NCBI RefSeq assembly: GCF_032930845.1
Contig: NZ_CP136758.1
Location: 124,001-188,000, forward strand
DNA length: 64,000 bases
Source of the DNA: Parvularcula sp. LCG005
GTDB lineage: Bacteria > Pseudomonadota > Alphaproteobacteria > Caulobacterales > Parvularculaceae
Reading direction: 5' to 3'
Part shown: positions 36,155-46,323 of the stretch, piece after piece
Position numbering within the stretch: position 1 is the first letter of the stretch
Layout: every line of letters begins with the position of its first letter
Notes under the pieces: model-generated
Database searches by the model: none
The model's input: only the letters and a program-made list of their open reading frames with translations
Told to the model about the DNA's origin: nothing
Translations under genes and position numbers: made by a program

Positions 36155-38290
36155 TTACTCGTCGCCGGAGTTCTTGTCTTCGCGGGCCATTTCCTTGCCT
36201 GTTTCCTGATCGACGATCTTCATCGACAGCTTGGTCTTGCCGCGATCATCGAAGCCCAAGAGCTTTACGAACACTTCATCGCCTTCCTTGACCACATCGG
36301 TGGTTTTCTCAGGGCGACCATTCGACAGCTGGCTGATGTGCACAAGGCCATCACGCGCGCCGAAGAAGTTGACGAAAGCACCAAAGTCCATGGTCTTGAC
36401 GACCTTGCCTTTGTAGATCTCGCCGACTTCAGGCTCATCCGTCAGACCACGGATCCATTTGATTGCCGCTTCGATCGAGGCGCCGTCAGAAGAGGCGATC
36501 TTGATCGTGCCATCGTCTTCGATGTTGATCTTGGCACCCGTCTTCTCGACGATTTCGCGAATGACCTTGCCGCCTGAACCGATGACGTCACGGATCTTGT
36601 CGACCGGGATCTTCATCGTTTCAATGCGTGGGGCAAACTCGCCGAGCTCACCACGGTTCTCGCTAAGCGCCTTGTTCATCTCGCCGAGGATGTGGAGGCG
36701 ACCGTCCTTCGCCTGGCCAAGAGCGACCTTCATGATCTCCTCGGTGATGCCGGCAACCTTGATGTCCATCTGCAGCGATGTGACGCCTTCGGACGTACCG
36801 GCGACCTTGAAGTCCATATCGCCGAGGTGATCTTCATCACCCAGAATATCGGACAGGACGGCGAACTTCTCGCCCTCAAGGATCAGGCCCATGGCGATAC
36901 CGGCAACAGCCCGCTTCAGCGGGACGCCAGCGTCCATCAGCGCAAGGGAGGAACCGCAGACCGTGGCCATGGACGAAGAGCCGTTCGACTCCGTGATCTC
37001 TGACACGAGACGCAGAACGTAAGGGAACTCTTCTGCAGACGGCAGAACCGCTTTCACGGCGCGCCATGCCAGCTTGCCGTGGCCGATCTCGCGGCGACCT
37101 GGGGAGCCCATGCGGCCTGTTTCGCCAACCGAGTAGGGAGGGAAGTTGTAGTGCAGCAGGAAGCGTTCCTTGTATGTGCCTTCCAGCGCGTCGATAAACT
37201 GCTCATCGTCTGATGTGCCGAGCGTCGCAACGACAATAGCCTGTGTCTCACCGCGGGTGAAAAGGGCCGAGCCGTGGGTCCGCGGCAGGATGCCGACTTC
37301 GGACACGATGGGACGAACCGTCTTGGTGTCACGACCGTCAATCCGGTTGCCCGTTTCGATCACGTCGTTACGGACGATGTCGGATTCGATCGATTTGAGC
37401 AGCGAGCCCAGAACGGTGCCATCGATCGGATCTTCGACGCCTTCGCCAGCCAGCTGTTCTTTCGCTTTGGCTTTGACCGCGTTGATCTTCTCCTGGCGAA
37501 CCTGCTTGACCTTCTCCTGATAAGCGTCGCGGAGGCCAGCTTCAGCAACGGCGCGCACGCGAGGCATCAGGTCGGAATGGTCAGCCGGGGTGTAGTCCCA
37601 AGGCTCTTTTGCGCACTCTTCAGCGAACGCGATGATGAAGTCGACGGCTTCCTTGGCGGCTGTGTGACCAGCAACGACGGCGCCGAGCATGATGTCTTCC
37701 GACAGTTCCTTGGCTTCTGATTCCACCATCATCACGGCATCGGCGGTGCCGGCCATGATCAGGTCGAGGTCACTGTCAGGCAGTTCTGCTGTCGTCGGGT
37801 TGATGACATAATTGCCGTCAATATAGGCGACGCGGGCTGCGCCAATCGGGCCCATGAACGGAATGCCGGAGATCGTGAGGGCTGCAGAAGCCGCGATCAT
37901 CGACACAACATCCGGATCATTCTCCAGATCGTGGCTCATGACCGTACAGACGACCTGCACCTCATTCTTGAAGCCAGGGACAAAGAGGGGGCGGATCGGA
38001 CGGTCGATCAGGCGCGATGTCAGCGTTTCTTTCTCGCTTGGACGGCCTTCACGTTTGAAAAAGCCGCCAGGGATACGGCCGGCGGCATAGGTTTTTTCCT
38101 GGTAATTCACGGTCAGCGGGAAAAAGTCCTGGCCCGGTTTGGCCTCTCTTTGACCCACGACAGTGGCAAGCACTGTTGTTTCGCCGTAGGTCGCGAGCAC
38201 CGCGCCATCGGCCTGACGGGCAATGCGGCCCGTTTCGAGGGTCAGCATCTTGCCAGCCCATTCAGTCGTTTTTTTCGTGATGTTGAACAT
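36155..38290 (-). CDS. pnp: Polyribonucleotide nucleotidyltransferase (PNPase)
   Basis: 711 residues, full length. It degrades RNA 3' to 5' by phosphorolysis and is a core degradosome enzyme. Order: first RNase PH domain ([18 protein letters not shown]), helical linker, second RNase PH domain ([16 protein letters not shown] and [15 protein letters not shown]), then KH ([17 protein letters not shown]) and S1 ([17 protein letters not shown]) domains. rpsO is not upstream as it is in most bacteria but about 18 kb away. Upstream here is a divergent hemolysin III-like gene. Confidence 0.98.
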   Translation of the reverse strand: MFNITKKTTEWAGKMLTLETGRIARQADGAVLATYGETTVLATVVGQREAKPGQDFFPLTVNYQEKTYAAGRIPGGFFKREGRPSEKETLTSRLIDRPIRPLFVPGFKNEVQVVCTVMSHDLENDPDVVSMIAASAALTISGIPFMGPIGAARVAYIDGNYVINPTTAELPDSDLDLIMAGTADAVMMVESEAKELSEDIMLGAVVAGHTAAKEAVDFIIAFAEECAKEPWDYTPADHSDLMPRVRAVAEAGLRDAYQEKVKQVRQEKINAVKAKAKEQLAGEGVEDPIDGTVLGSLLKSIESDIVRNDVIETGNRIDGRDTKTVRPIVSEVGILPRTHGSALFTRGETQAIVVATLGTSDDEQFIDALEGTYKERFLLHYNFPPYSVGETGRMGSPGRREIGHGKLAWRAVKAVLPSAEEFPYVLRLVSEITESNGSSSMATVCGSSLALMDAGVPLKRAVAGIAMGLILEGEKFAVLSDILGDEDHLGDMDFKVAGTSEGVTSLQMDIKVAGITEEIMKVALGQAKDGRLHILGEMNKALSENRGELGEFAPRIETMKIPVDKIRDVIGSGGKVIREIVEKTGAKINIEDDGTIKIASSDGASIEAAIKWIRGLTDEPEVGEIYKGKVVKTMDFGAFVNFFGARDGLVHISQLSNGRPEKTTDVVKEGDEVFVKLLGFDDRGKTKLSMKIVDQETGKEMAREDKNSGDE

Positions 38291-38477
38291 TCAATTCGTC
38301 TTTTCGTAATCTGGGCCCGGCCGGATTGCCTTTGGCCCCTGATCGTTTCTGCGTTTTTGCGAACGATGGCGCGCTTGTGCGTCAGGTGACGACCTTATGC
38401 AACTGACGGTCATGAGAGTTGATGCGCTTTCGCCATTTTTCCGCCGCGAATTCGCGCTTTGGTGAAGAACATGCTCT

Positions 38478-39182
38478 ATGTTGAGAACCATGATCCTTCC
38501 CCGCGCCTATCATGATGGACGTCAGGTCCACACCGCCCTCGAAGAAATCCTTCACGCCGTCACTCATGGGATCGGGATTGCGCTGGCTATCGCTGCACTC
38601 GTTTTCCTGATTTTGAAGGCCGTGGCGTGGGGTACCGCGCTAGAGGTGACTGCCGTCAGCATTTATGGCGGCTGCGCGATCTTTCTCTATCTGGCGTCCA
38701 CCATCTATCACGCAGCGTTCAAGCTGTCGGTGCAGCCGTTCCTCGAGGTCGTGGACCACGCGGCCATCTATCTGAAAATCGCCGGATCCTACACACCGTT
38801 TGCCCTTATCACCCTGCCTGAACTGTCGGGTAAGGTCATTATGGCGGTAGTCTGGACGATTGCCGGACTGGGGGTCGCGTACAAATTCATCGCCCATTAT
38901 GTCGACCGGCTGCGGGGCAAGCATGACTGGATTTCGCTCGCAGGCTATGTGGGCATGGGCTGGATCGCGATTTTCGTGGTGCACCAGCTTTTCCGCGAGC
39001 TGCCCGTCGCGGGCTTCATCTGGCTTGTCGCGGGCGGTCTTTGTTTTACCGTGGGGGCGTTTTTCTACGCCTGGCGGTCACGGCGATACACGCACACGAT
39101 TTTCCATGTGTTTGTTCTGGCGGGCAGTATCTGCCATTTCGTGTCGATCTACGGCTTCGTGCTGCCTGGCAGGGACACCTGA
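38478..39182 (+). CDS. Hemolysin III / TrhA-family membrane protein
   Basis: 234 residues with seven membrane helices. ATG 38478 and ATG 38490 are both possible. Signature segments are EEILHAVTHGIGIALAI near the start, YLASTIYHA, LEVVDHAAIYLKIAGSYTPF, and YTHTIFHVFVLAGSICHF near the end. The conserved His and Asp residues match the PAQR/hemolysin III metal site. Despite the name, the family is linked to membrane energetics and lipid homeostasis rather than proven haemolysis. It is divergent from pnp. Confidence 0.93.
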   Translation: MLRTMILPRAYHDGRQVHTALEEILHAVTHGIGIALAIAALVFLILKAVAWGTALEVTAVSIYGGCAIFLYLASTIYHAAFKLSVQPFLEVVDHAAIYLKIAGSYTPFALITLPELSGKVIMAVVWTIAGLGVAYKFIAHYVDRLRGKHDWISLAGYVGMGWIAIFVVHQLFRELPVAGFIWLVAGGLCFTVGAFFYAWRSRRYTHTIFHVFVLAGSICHFVSIYGFVLPGRDT

Positions 39183-40697
39183 TCAGGCGGTCTGCGCGAG
39201 GACGAATCCCACGAGACCCGCAAAGATCAGGGCGATGATGCCAAAAGCCAATTTGGACCGATCGGTCGTGCCAGCCTGAGGGCGCAGACCCTCATCCACC
39301 ATGGGGCGCAGGGCCGGGAAATCCGCCAGACGGCGCGCACCGGGCAGGCTCATGATCTCTTTCAGCACAGGTTTCATCGCATCATAGCGGGTTGCCGGCA
39401 CATCCACGGCCACGACCAGCGGCTGGCCGGGACGATTGTCGAGCGAGGTCAGGCGGAATGAAAGGCCCTGATCGGTCAGGGATTTCAGCACCGATGAATA
39501 GTCCCGAGCGCCTTCGCCGACCGTGTTGAACATATAGAGCGCGCGCACGAGCGCCGGTGTTTCGAACCCGCGCGTCTTGGCTGGAGCCGTGTCGGTGGCG
39601 AGCGGGTACAGCGCGCGGCTGTCCACTTTCTTGCTCACTGATTTTTCTGCCGGTACGAAATGAGAGCGCAGGACCGCCATCTCGAACTGCGCAGGATCAT
39701 CTTTCGGCGACGCTTTCAGGGCCTTGCCCTTCGTCATCGCAATGAATGAAGACCGAATGCGGTCGGCACCCGCCATTTCGGATTCCAGAATCACGTAATC
39801 GCTGTCGAAATGATAGCCGTCAGCGCTCATGGCCTTGTCATGGGACAACAGGACGCCGATCACCGGTTTGGTGTGGTTGCCGCCGCGGGTCTTGCTGACC
39901 CGCGTATGCTCTGTCCCAGAAAACTGGGTTTCAACAATCCGATGCGGATCGAGCATGCCGCTCGCGATGCGCAGACCTTCACGATAGGTGTCCACGCCGT
40001 CAGGCAGAAGCTGAACATCAACGCCCTTGGCTTTCAGGCCGTCAATGGCGGCAGCACAGTGCTTCATCGCGTCGGCGGGGGCGTAAACCCGGGTGACCTT
40101 TCGGAGATAACGCTGCTGCTTCTCACGGTTCCAGCGGAAGACACCGGCATTGCCCGTGGGCGCAAAGCTGTCGGCATAGCCTGACTGTTCAATCTCGTGG
40201 ACGAGGTCGGTGGGCACGGCGAGCACGTAATTGCTCTCGGCCACATATTCGCGCAGCACCTTGTTTTGGGGGAAATCCACCAATGCGCTCAACGTATCGC
40301 GATTGAAGCTCAGATCATTGTCATAGAGCGGCACAACACCGACTTGCGCCTGGCGGGCAATGACGGCGGAGAAGGTCGCTTCGGCTGTGGTGCGCGGCGA
40401 CGTCCAGGTCCGGTAAGCGTAGTCGAGCCCTTCATCGGGCTTGGCTGGACGCTCATCAAGGACGGCAAGTCCGGCTGAACCGCCTGTTGAAAGGCTGACG
40501 CCATAGGCCGAGGCGACGCGCTGGGTCGGGTCGGGAAGAGAGGTCTGGGGCGCGGCGGCACCGCTGGCGTCCGTAATGGCCCGGCCATTCTCGTCCAGCT
40601 TGATTCCGTATCGGAACATGTGCGCGGCCACCTGCTCGGCTACCCACGCGCCAAGGCCGTGCCGTTCGTCCTGAAAAGCGACTATCTGGTTCGCCAT
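39183..40697 (-). CDS. Tail-anchored protein resembling prephenate dehydratase plus ACT domain
   Basis: 504 residues from ATG 40697, behind AGGGG. An in-frame ATG at 40736 lacks a ribosome site. Residues about 55-150 show AVIARQAQVGVVPLYDNDLS followed by VLREYVAESNYVLAVP, the pattern of a prephenate dehydratase substrate lobe. RIRSSFIAM sits where the catalytic TRF motif is expected. A region near 410-470 (VLKSLTDQGL, LSFRLTSLDNRP) resembles an ACT domain. The C-terminus is one membrane helix (about 480-502, FGIIALIFAGLVGFVL). The key Thr of TRF appears replaced by Ser. Family assignment is my inference and function is unknown. Confidence 0.6.
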   Translation of the reverse strand: MANQIVAFQDERHGLGAWVAEQVAAHMFRYGIKLDENGRAITDASGAAAPQTSLPDPTQRVASAYGVSLSTGGSAGLAVLDERPAKPDEGLDYAYRTWTSPRTTAEATFSAVIARQAQVGVVPLYDNDLSFNRDTLSALVDFPQNKVLREYVAESNYVLAVPTDLVHEIEQSGYADSFAPTGNAGVFRWNREKQQRYLRKVTRVYAPADAMKHCAAAIDGLKAKGVDVQLLPDGVDTYREGLRIASGMLDPHRIVETQFSGTEHTRVSKTRGGNHTKPVIGVLLSHDKAMSADGYHFDSDYVILESEMAGADRIRSSFIAMTKGKALKASPKDDPAQFEMAVLRSHFVPAEKSVSKKVDSRALYPLATDTAPAKTRGFETPALVRALYMFNTVGEGARDYSSVLKSLTDQGLSFRLTSLDNRPGQPLVVAVDVPATRYDAMKPVLKEIMSLPGARRLADFPALRPMVDEGLRPQAGTTDRSKLAFGIIALIFAGLVGFVLAQTA

Positions 40698-40844
40698 CAC
40701 ACCATTCCCCTCTGGACCTTTCGGCGACTTTACCATGTCGACAGGTTAATGCCAGTGGCCTGAAGGCCACGGATTTGGCGGAAACACGCGGAAAATAAGG
40801 TTAACGGTGACGGTCGCGCCAGAAATTGCAGGCCGGACCCATCA

Positions 40845-41723
40845 TTACCCCGTCCAGAATGGGGGCGGCAGAGCGCCCGCCATCGCGCGTGCAGCCACTT
40901 CATGAAGGGTCTGAATCGCCACGGCCATCGCTTCGGGATTGGCGTAGGCTTCCTGATAGACGACGTAAGCGGGGTAGTGGAATGTCGGCGCGTCCATCAC
41001 CTGCGCCAGATGCCCCCGATCGAGATGGGCCTGGGCCAGCCGCTTAGGGAAATACCCTGCGCCGCCATTATTCAGCAGCATATTCAGCCCGAGAGACCCC
41101 AAATCGAGGGTCAGACCGGGATTATGCAGTGTGGGCCAGGTGACGGCGTGCCAGTCGCGATAGCTCTCCCCCCAATCCACAAAAACATAGTGTTCATCCA
41201 GCGGGACCGCCGGATCAGTAGTCACCAGCACCAGCTCATCTTCGAACAGCTCTTCGACCAGAAGGCCCGGGCGAAGCTCGGGGCGGTAGATGACGGCCAC
41301 ATCGAGGACACCTTCGGTCATCTCCCGCATCAGGCGCTGGGGCATGCCCACTTCACAGCGCAGGGCGACCCGCGGCGCCCGCTCCTGAAAAAGCGGCGCC
41401 CAGCGCAGTAAAAACCGGTTCCACAGGCTGTATTGCCCGCCGACGATCAGTGTGTCGTCGAAATTGTCCGGCACCGCCACCTGATGCTTGGCTTCTTCCC
41501 AGACCCGCACCATCGACTGGGCGAAGCGATAGAACTGATGACCGGCCGGGGTCAGTTCGCACTTCGATTTCGTGCGGATAAACAGCGTCTTGCCCAATTG
41601 CTGCTCAAGAGCCTTCACCCGCGCGGAGATGGTGGATTGCGTGACGAAGACGCGCTTTGACGCGGCGGCAAAGTTGCCAGCCTCCACGACCGCGAGAAAA
41701 GTTTTGGCCTGCGTCACGTCCAT
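40845..41723 (-). CDS. LysR-family transcriptional regulator
   Basis: 292 residues. The winged helix-turn-helix (about 1-60) has the standard AKTFLAVVEAGNFAAASKRV followed by VTQSTISARVKALEQQLG. The effector-binding part from about 90 has the usual alternating pattern. It is divergent from the periplasmic coiled-coil gene, with 146 bp between starts, and a TCGAT palindrome lies at its own start codon, pointing to autoregulation. The effector is not predictable. Downstream on the same strand is the tail-anchored protein gene. Confidence 0.93.
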   Translation of the reverse strand: MDVTQAKTFLAVVEAGNFAAASKRVFVTQSTISARVKALEQQLGKTLFIRTKSKCELTPAGHQFYRFAQSMVRVWEEAKHQVAVPDNFDDTLIVGGQYSLWNRFLLRWAPLFQERAPRVALRCEVGMPQRLMREMTEGVLDVAVIYRPELRPGLLVEELFEDELVLVTTDPAVPLDEHYVFVDWGESYRDWHAVTWPTLHNPGLTLDLGSLGLNMLLNNGGAGYFPKRLAQAHLDRGHLAQVMDAPTFHYPAYVVYQEAYANPEAMAVAIQTLHEVAARAMAGALPPPFWTG

Positions 41724-41749
41724 TCGATCATTATATCGATGTTTTCGAT
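41724..41749. promoter_or_regulatory. TCGAT repeats and palindrome at the LysR start
   Basis: TCGAT (41724-41728) and ATCGA (41735-41739) form an inverted repeat with 6-bp spacer, followed by two more TCGAT copies to 41749. Palindromes with a T-N11-A outline in a divergent LysR region are typical binding sites. This one abuts the LysR start codon. Confidence 0.4.
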
Positions 41750-41869
41750 TTGAACCACCGATTAAATTCGGTTTTCCAAACTAATCATGCGCCCCATATC
41801 AGTATCAGGCCAGCAGCGACGATCCGCTGCCGGTCGGCCCGTCTGGGCCGTAATGAAAGGATTGAAGAC

Positions 41870-42445
41870 ATGTTGCTTTCACCATGGAAAACCGCCGCCG
41901 TCGCCCTGTTCGCAGGAGCCATGCCTCTTGCCGGGTTCAGCGCTGCTGACGCGGCTCCACAAAAATCCGATAACGCGCAAAGCGAAACAGCCGCCGTTGA
42001 GGCTGCCTATGACAATGCCAAAAAGATGGAAAGCAAAGGTCTCAAGCGGCTCGAGGACGCCACAGACCTGATCAAGAAAGGCCAGAAATCGGGCCGCGAG
42101 GGTCAGAAGCTGCTGGTCGATAACGAGAAAGAAGTCGCCGACCAGCGTCAGGCTTATGTTCGCGCCATTCGCGGCCTCGGTCTTGCCACAACATCGAAAC
42201 AGGTCCGCAAGGAAATGAAAATGCTCGATGACATCGCGGACAAATGGGAAAAAGCCGAGGATCGCATGTCAAAGGGCGAGAAGCTGATCAAGGATGGCGA
42301 AAAGGATGTGGCCGAAGGCCAGTCACAACGCCGTGAAGCTGAAACGATGATTGCCAAGGCCCGTCTGCAAATGGGCGGCGCCGAGAGCCGGATCTCGCAA
42401 ACCGAATCCGAATTCCGCACCGACGGCAACGGCTTCGAGGACTAA
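41870..42445 (+). CDS. Exported coiled-coil protein of unknown function
   Basis: 191 residues from ATG 41870 with AAAGGA nine bases upstream. A signal peptide ends near AADAA (about 28). The rest is almost entirely charged helix rich in Lys, Glu, Asp and Gln, with heptad-like repeats and LIKKGQKSGREGQKLL and LIKDGEKDVAEGQSQ as two related segments. It is likely a periplasmic coiled coil. I do not recognise a family. It is divergent from the LysR gene and ends at a strong terminator. Confidence 0.75.
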   Translation: MLLSPWKTAAVALFAGAMPLAGFSAADAAPQKSDNAQSETAAVEAAYDNAKKMESKGLKRLEDATDLIKKGQKSGREGQKLLVDNEKEVADQRQAYVRAIRGLGLATTSKQVRKEMKMLDDIADKWEKAEDRMSKGEKLIKDGEKDVAEGQSQRREAETMIAKARLQMGGAESRISQTESEFRTDGNGFED

Positions 42446-42514
42446 TCCGAATTTCTTGGCTGGGGCCGGTACCGACAACCCGCGGCCACCACCCCTGGAA
42501 ACCTGGGAATACAG

Positions 42515-42541
42515 AGCGGCGGCCTTCGGGCCGCCGTTTTT
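42515..42541 (+). terminator. Rho-independent terminator
   Basis: CGGCGGCC (42517-42524) and GGCCGCCG (42529-42536) enclose a TTCG tetraloop followed by five T. It ends the coiled-coil gene transcript. Confidence 0.92.
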
Positions 42542-42625
42542 GTCTGGACGGTATAATGGTGAGGGGGCTTGCAATTTATTGGTAAACGGCAAATCTTCAA
42601 TATTGGGAATTGGAGGAGACGCTGC

Positions 42626-43795
42626 ATGACCACGTCCGAGACAGCACCAATCGATCGTTTTGATCCGAATGATGAACCCCTGCCATTTTTGAATAATTTC
42701 CAAGATGTGTTTCTGTCGATCGGCGTGATCGTCTTCCTCGTCGGGATCATGATCCTGATGACCATGACGTCGTCATCCATCGCCAACGAAACATCTGCCA
42801 TCACCGCGATGGCTGTGATGTGCGCTGTCGTCCTGGCGATCGTGTGGTGGCTGTCGGAAATTCTGGTGCGGCGTCGCCGCAGAATTTTGCCCGGCATCGT
42901 CCTGTTTATTGCCTTCGTGCAGCTTTGCATCGGCCTTTATGGTAGCGGCTTTGCCTTGATCTTCGGTGAAGAGACGGTCAGTCAGTTCGAGAACGGAGAA
43001 TATCCGGGCTTTGACGAAAGTGTCTTTGAGGGCGCCGAGCCGACCGACAAGAATTTTCGGGCGGCCGCCAACATGGCCGTTGCGGCCATCCCGCTGATGG
43101 CGAAGATTTTCATGCTGGGCCTGCCGCTGGCAACGCTGCTGGCATCATACTTCTACTATAGGCGCTTCAAGCTGCCGTTCTCCGTGGCGGGCGTTGCGAC
43201 GGCGGCAATCGGACTACTGATCGTCAGCCTGTTTTTCGCGTTCCCGTATGATGTGGTGCGTTTTGCGCCGGTCGTTCTGCTGTCGTCCGGCCTCGCGTTG
43301 CTGGTCGCCGGGATTGTCTATGACATGAAGGATCCAGAGCGGGTAACGCGGTTCTCCGGCAATGGATTCTGGCTGCACCTCTTTGCGGCACCGCTCACGC
43401 TTTGGGGGGCGATGACGATCAGCACCCAGGGTCTCATCGTGGACTTCCCGGCTCTGGCGGAAGGCAACTTCACCGACTTCAAAAATCCGTTCACGGTACA
43501 GCAGTCCATTGTGACCCTGTGCATCATCGCCGTCTTTGGGGTCATTTCACTTCTTCTCAACCGCCGCGCCCTGGTTGTGTCTGGTCTTGTGACGGCAGGC
43601 ATCGCGATTGGTGTCATCGTTCAGGCGACGGGGATCGGCGGCGCCGGTGTGGCGGCCGTGACGATGATCTGCCTTGGCGGCGGCATCCTGTTGCTCGGCA
43701 TCGGCTGGAACGCGGCGCGCCGGGCGCTTCTGTCGATGGTGCCGTCGGCGGGCATCTGGGGGCGCGTCTTCCCGCGCAACGAAGTCGACGGCTGA
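42626..43795 (+). CDS. Polytopic membrane protein of unknown function
   Basis: 389 residues from ATG 42626 with a strong GGAGGA site. About ten hydrophobic helices spread from residue 28 to 375. One Arg cluster (VRRRRRILPG) follows helix two and one longer acidic extracytoplasmic loop (about 115-150) follows helix three. No transporter or enzyme motif is recognised. It lies between two terminators and so is a single-gene unit. Base composition is like its neighbours. Confidence 0.75.
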   Translation: MTTSETAPIDRFDPNDEPLPFLNNFQDVFLSIGVIVFLVGIMILMTMTSSSIANETSAITAMAVMCAVVLAIVWWLSEILVRRRRRILPGIVLFIAFVQLCIGLYGSGFALIFGEETVSQFENGEYPGFDESVFEGAEPTDKNFRAAANMAVAAIPLMAKIFMLGLPLATLLASYFYYRRFKLPFSVAGVATAAIGLLIVSLFFAFPYDVVRFAPVVLLSSGLALLVAGIVYDMKDPERVTRFSGNGFWLHLFAAPLTLWGAMTISTQGLIVDFPALAEGNFTDFKNPFTVQQSIVTLCIIAVFGVISLLLNRRALVVSGLVTAGIAIGVIVQATGIGGAGVAAVTMICLGGGILLLGIGWNAARRALLSMVPSAGIWGRVFPRNEVDG

Positions 43796-43798
43796 ATC

Positions 43799-43828
43799 AA
43801 AAAGGGCCGGTGACATCCCACCGGCCCT
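43799..43828 (-). terminator. Rho-independent terminator of hslU
   Basis: On minus, AGGGCCGGTG and CACCGGCCCT form a 10-bp stem with a six-base loop, followed by T residues. It lies about 20 bp after the hslU stop and faces the end of the polytopic membrane protein gene. Confidence 0.85.
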
Positions 43829-43847
43829 CCTGCAGTTTTCTATTCGT

Positions 43848-45161
43848 CTAGAGAATGTATTTTGACAGGTCGGTATTGCCGACCAGACCTTCAAGACGGC
43901 TGTCCACGAAGGCAGCATCAATCACCACGGTCTCACCGCTGCGGTCGGAGGCGGTAAAGGAAATCTCCTCCAGCACGCGTTCAAGGATCGTCGACAGACG
44001 ACGCGCGCCGATATTCTCAACGCTAGAATTCACCGCTGCGGCCTGTTCAGCCAGGCGATCGATGCCGTCATCGGTAAATTCCAGCGTGACTTTCTCGGTT
44101 TCGAGAAGCGCCGTGTACTGTTTGGGCAGGCTTGCCTCGGTCTCCGTCAGGATGCGGCGGAAATCATCACGGGTGAGCGCGGACAGCTCAACCCGGATCG
44201 GCAGGCGCCCCTGCAGCTCGGGCAGCAGGTCGGACGGCTTGGCCACGTGGAACGCGCCTGATGCAATGAACAGGATGTGGTCGGTTTTTACCGGCCCGTA
44301 TTTCGTTGCGACGACAGAGCCTTCGATCAGGGGCAGCAGGTCTCGCTGGACGCCTTCACGGGACACATCGGCCGACCCGCCGCGATCGGAGGAGCGAGCC
44401 ACCTTGTCGATCTCGTCAAGGAACACGATACCGTCATTCTCAACCGCCGAAATCGCCTCGGTCGCCAGCTGCTCGTCGTCAAGCAGCTTGTCGCTTTCCT
44501 CATTGACCAACGGTTCGTAGGCGTCCTTCACGCGGATCTTGCGCGTCTTGCGCGGCCCGCCAAAGGCTTTGCCCATCATGTCGCTGAGGTTGATCATCCC
44601 CATCTGACCACCGGGCATGCCGGGAATGTCCATGAAAGGGGAGCTGCTGCGTCCTGTATCGATCAGTTCCAGCTCGACCTCGGATTCGTCGAACTCACCG
44701 GCGCGCAGGCGTTTGCGGAAACTGTCGCGCGTCGCCTCACTGGCCGTCTCACCAACGAGGGCTGTAATGACGCGATCCTCTGCGGCCTTGTGCGCGCGGG
44801 TGCGAACGTCTTCGCGTCGCCGGTCACGGACCAGCTGCATGGCGATTTCCATCAGGTCACGGATGATGGAATCAACATCCCGTCCGACATAGCCCACCTC
44901 GGTAAATTTGGTGGCTTCGACTTTCAGGAAAGGCGCGCCCACAAGCTTGGCGAGGCGCCGGGAGATTTCCGTTTTGCCGACGCCGGTCGGGCCGATCATC
45001 AGAATATTCTTCGGCGTGACCTCTTCTTTCAGGCCATCGGGCAGCTGCTGGCGGCGCCAGCGGTTGCGCAGGGCAACGGCGACGGCGCGCTTGGCGTCGT
45101 TCTGACCGACAATATAGCGGTCAAGTTCGGATACGATTTCGCGGGGGGTAAAATTGCTCAT
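43848..45161 (-). CDS. hslU: ATP-dependent protease ATPase subunit HslU
   Basis: 437 residues. HslU is the AAA+ unfoldase ring that feeds the HslV protease. N-terminal [17 protein letters not shown], Walker [10 protein letters not shown], the [10 protein letters not shown] pore-loop segment, Walker [10 protein letters not shown], the GARRL sensor region and the terminal LSKYIL tail that docks on HslV are all present. It starts 5 bp after hslV, the usual tight pair. Confidence 0.98.
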   Translation of the reverse strand: MSNFTPREIVSELDRYIVGQNDAKRAVAVALRNRWRRQQLPDGLKEEVTPKNILMIGPTGVGKTEISRRLAKLVGAPFLKVEATKFTEVGYVGRDVDSIIRDLMEIAMQLVRDRRREDVRTRAHKAAEDRVITALVGETASEATRDSFRKRLRAGEFDESEVELELIDTGRSSSPFMDIPGMPGGQMGMINLSDMMGKAFGGPRKTRKIRVKDAYEPLVNEESDKLLDDEQLATEAISAVENDGIVFLDEIDKVARSSDRGGSADVSREGVQRDLLPLIEGSVVATKYGPVKTDHILFIASGAFHVAKPSDLLPELQGRLPIRVELSALTRDDFRRILTETEASLPKQYTALLETEKVTLEFTDDGIDRLAEQAAAVNSSVENIGARRLSTILERVLEEISFTASDRSGETVVIDAAFVDSRLEGLVGNTDLSKYIL

Positions 45162-45166
45162 GATCC

Positions 45167-45703
45167 TCAGCCGCCAATCACTTCAACGGTCAAATTGTGG
45201 TTTGTGTACACATCAATATCGGCAGCAATGGCCATGGCCTTGCGCACGATCTCCTCGGCCGACAGGTCGGTATTCTCGTACAGCGCCTTGGCCGCCGCTG
45301 TCGCGAACAGCCCGCCTGAGCCAATGGCGATCACGCCGCCGTCAGCCAGCTTTTCGGGCTCGATCACATCGCCGAGGCCGGACAGCATCAGCGTCGTGTC
45401 TTTATCGGCAACGATCATCAAGGCTTCGAGTTTGCGCAGATAGCGGTCGGTCCGCCAGTCCTTGGCCAGCTCGACACAGGCGCGGGTCAGCTGGTTGGAA
45501 TATTGCTCGATTTTTGTCTCCAGCCGCTCCAGCAGGGTGAAGGCATCGGCGGTCGAGCCGGCAAAGCCGGTAATGACCTGATTGCCGCCAATCCGGCGCA
45601 CCTTCCGGGCATCGCCCTTGCTGACTGTCTGTCCCATGGAAACCTGCCCATCACCCCCTACGGCGATCTGTCCCTTTCGGCGTACGGCGAGGATTGTGGT
45701 CAT
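45167..45703 (-). CDS. hslV: ATP-dependent protease peptidase subunit HslV
   Basis: 178 residues. It is the proteasome-like N-terminal threonine protease of HslVU. The start is [11 protein letters not shown], so removal of the initiator Met directly exposes catalytic Thr2. Many relatives have a short propeptide that is absent here. [11 protein letters not shown] and [18 protein letters not shown] are family segments. The start overlaps the YiiX-like gene stop as ATGA. Confidence 0.97.
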   Translation of the reverse strand: MTTILAVRRKGQIAVGGDGQVSMGQTVSKGDARKVRRIGGNQVITGFAGSTADAFTLLERLETKIEQYSNQLTRACVELAKDWRTDRYLRKLEALMIVADKDTTLMLSGLGDVIEPEKLADGGVIAIGSGGLFATAAAKALYENTDLSAEEIVRKAMAIAADIDVYTNHNLTVEVIGG

Positions 45704-46323
45704 GGGCTTCCTTTCAGGGGTGGCGTGTAGAGGCTGGGGAGGTAGTCATATCGGACCAGTTCCGCAACCGGCTGGAGGTGGGGCGACAGGCTCAGGTCTT
45801 CAAGGGTGATGACCGCGCGCCCCTCCCATTGGGTTTTGACCGGCACAGCATCCTTGCCCACAGCCGCCGAGAGGGCCTGCCACACCAGCTCGGTGCAATA
45901 GATCTGATCTTCCGTGTCGAGAGAAAACCCCCGGTCAAAAGGCAGCCGCGCAATGGCGGCATCCTTGGCCTTTGCGGTCATGGCCGGGATCTGCCTGGAC
46001 GGGAATGTGGGGCGATAGATGCCGACCAGCGCGGCGTGGCCGAGAAATTCGTTGAGGGATTTGCTGGCGACCCGGGCGTCGGGGCTCGTCGGGGATCCGC
46101 CCGCATCGATAACGGACCAGTCCGACCCGTTTGCGATCGCAATCCCGACATGGCCATATCGCTTGTCGCCCACCGATGCCTGGGCGGCGATATCGGCCCA
46201 GCTGCCGGTCTGGCCGATAAAGATCACATCTCCCGTTTGCAGGAGGCGCGCGGGCAGATCACCGGTCTGCGCCGCCGCACTCCCCAGAAGGAGAAGACAG
46301 GCAAGTAGCCTATAGAGCTGCAT
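45700..46323 (-). CDS. Exported YiiX-like permuted papain-fold hydrolase
   Basis: 207 residues with a signal peptide ending near AAAQ. The YiiX/YebB pattern is visible: [17 protein letters not shown] near the start, the catalytic His in RYGHVGIAI, and the nucleophile Cys in [10 protein letters not shown]. These are cysteine peptidase or amidase relatives of NlpC/P60, thought to act on peptidoglycan or lipids. It is coupled to hslV by ATGA and overlaps the upstream lipoprotein by 14 bp, so all four genes form one operon. The substrate is unknown. Confidence 0.85.
   Translation of the reverse strand: MQLYRLLACLLLLGSAAAQTGDLPARLLQTGDVIFIGQTGSWADIAAQASVGDKRYGHVGIAIANGSDWSVIDAGGSPTSPDARVASKSLNEFLGHAALVGIYRPTFPSRQIPAMTAKAKDAAIARLPFDRGFSLDTEDQIYCTELVWQALSAAVGKDAVPVKTQWEGRAVITLEDLSLSPHLQPVAELVRYDYLPSLYTPPLKGSP

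Noticed and set aside
44277-45443. Open frame on + opposite hslU and hslV
   Set aside because: Antisense shadow of two conserved genes; no domain or ribosome site.
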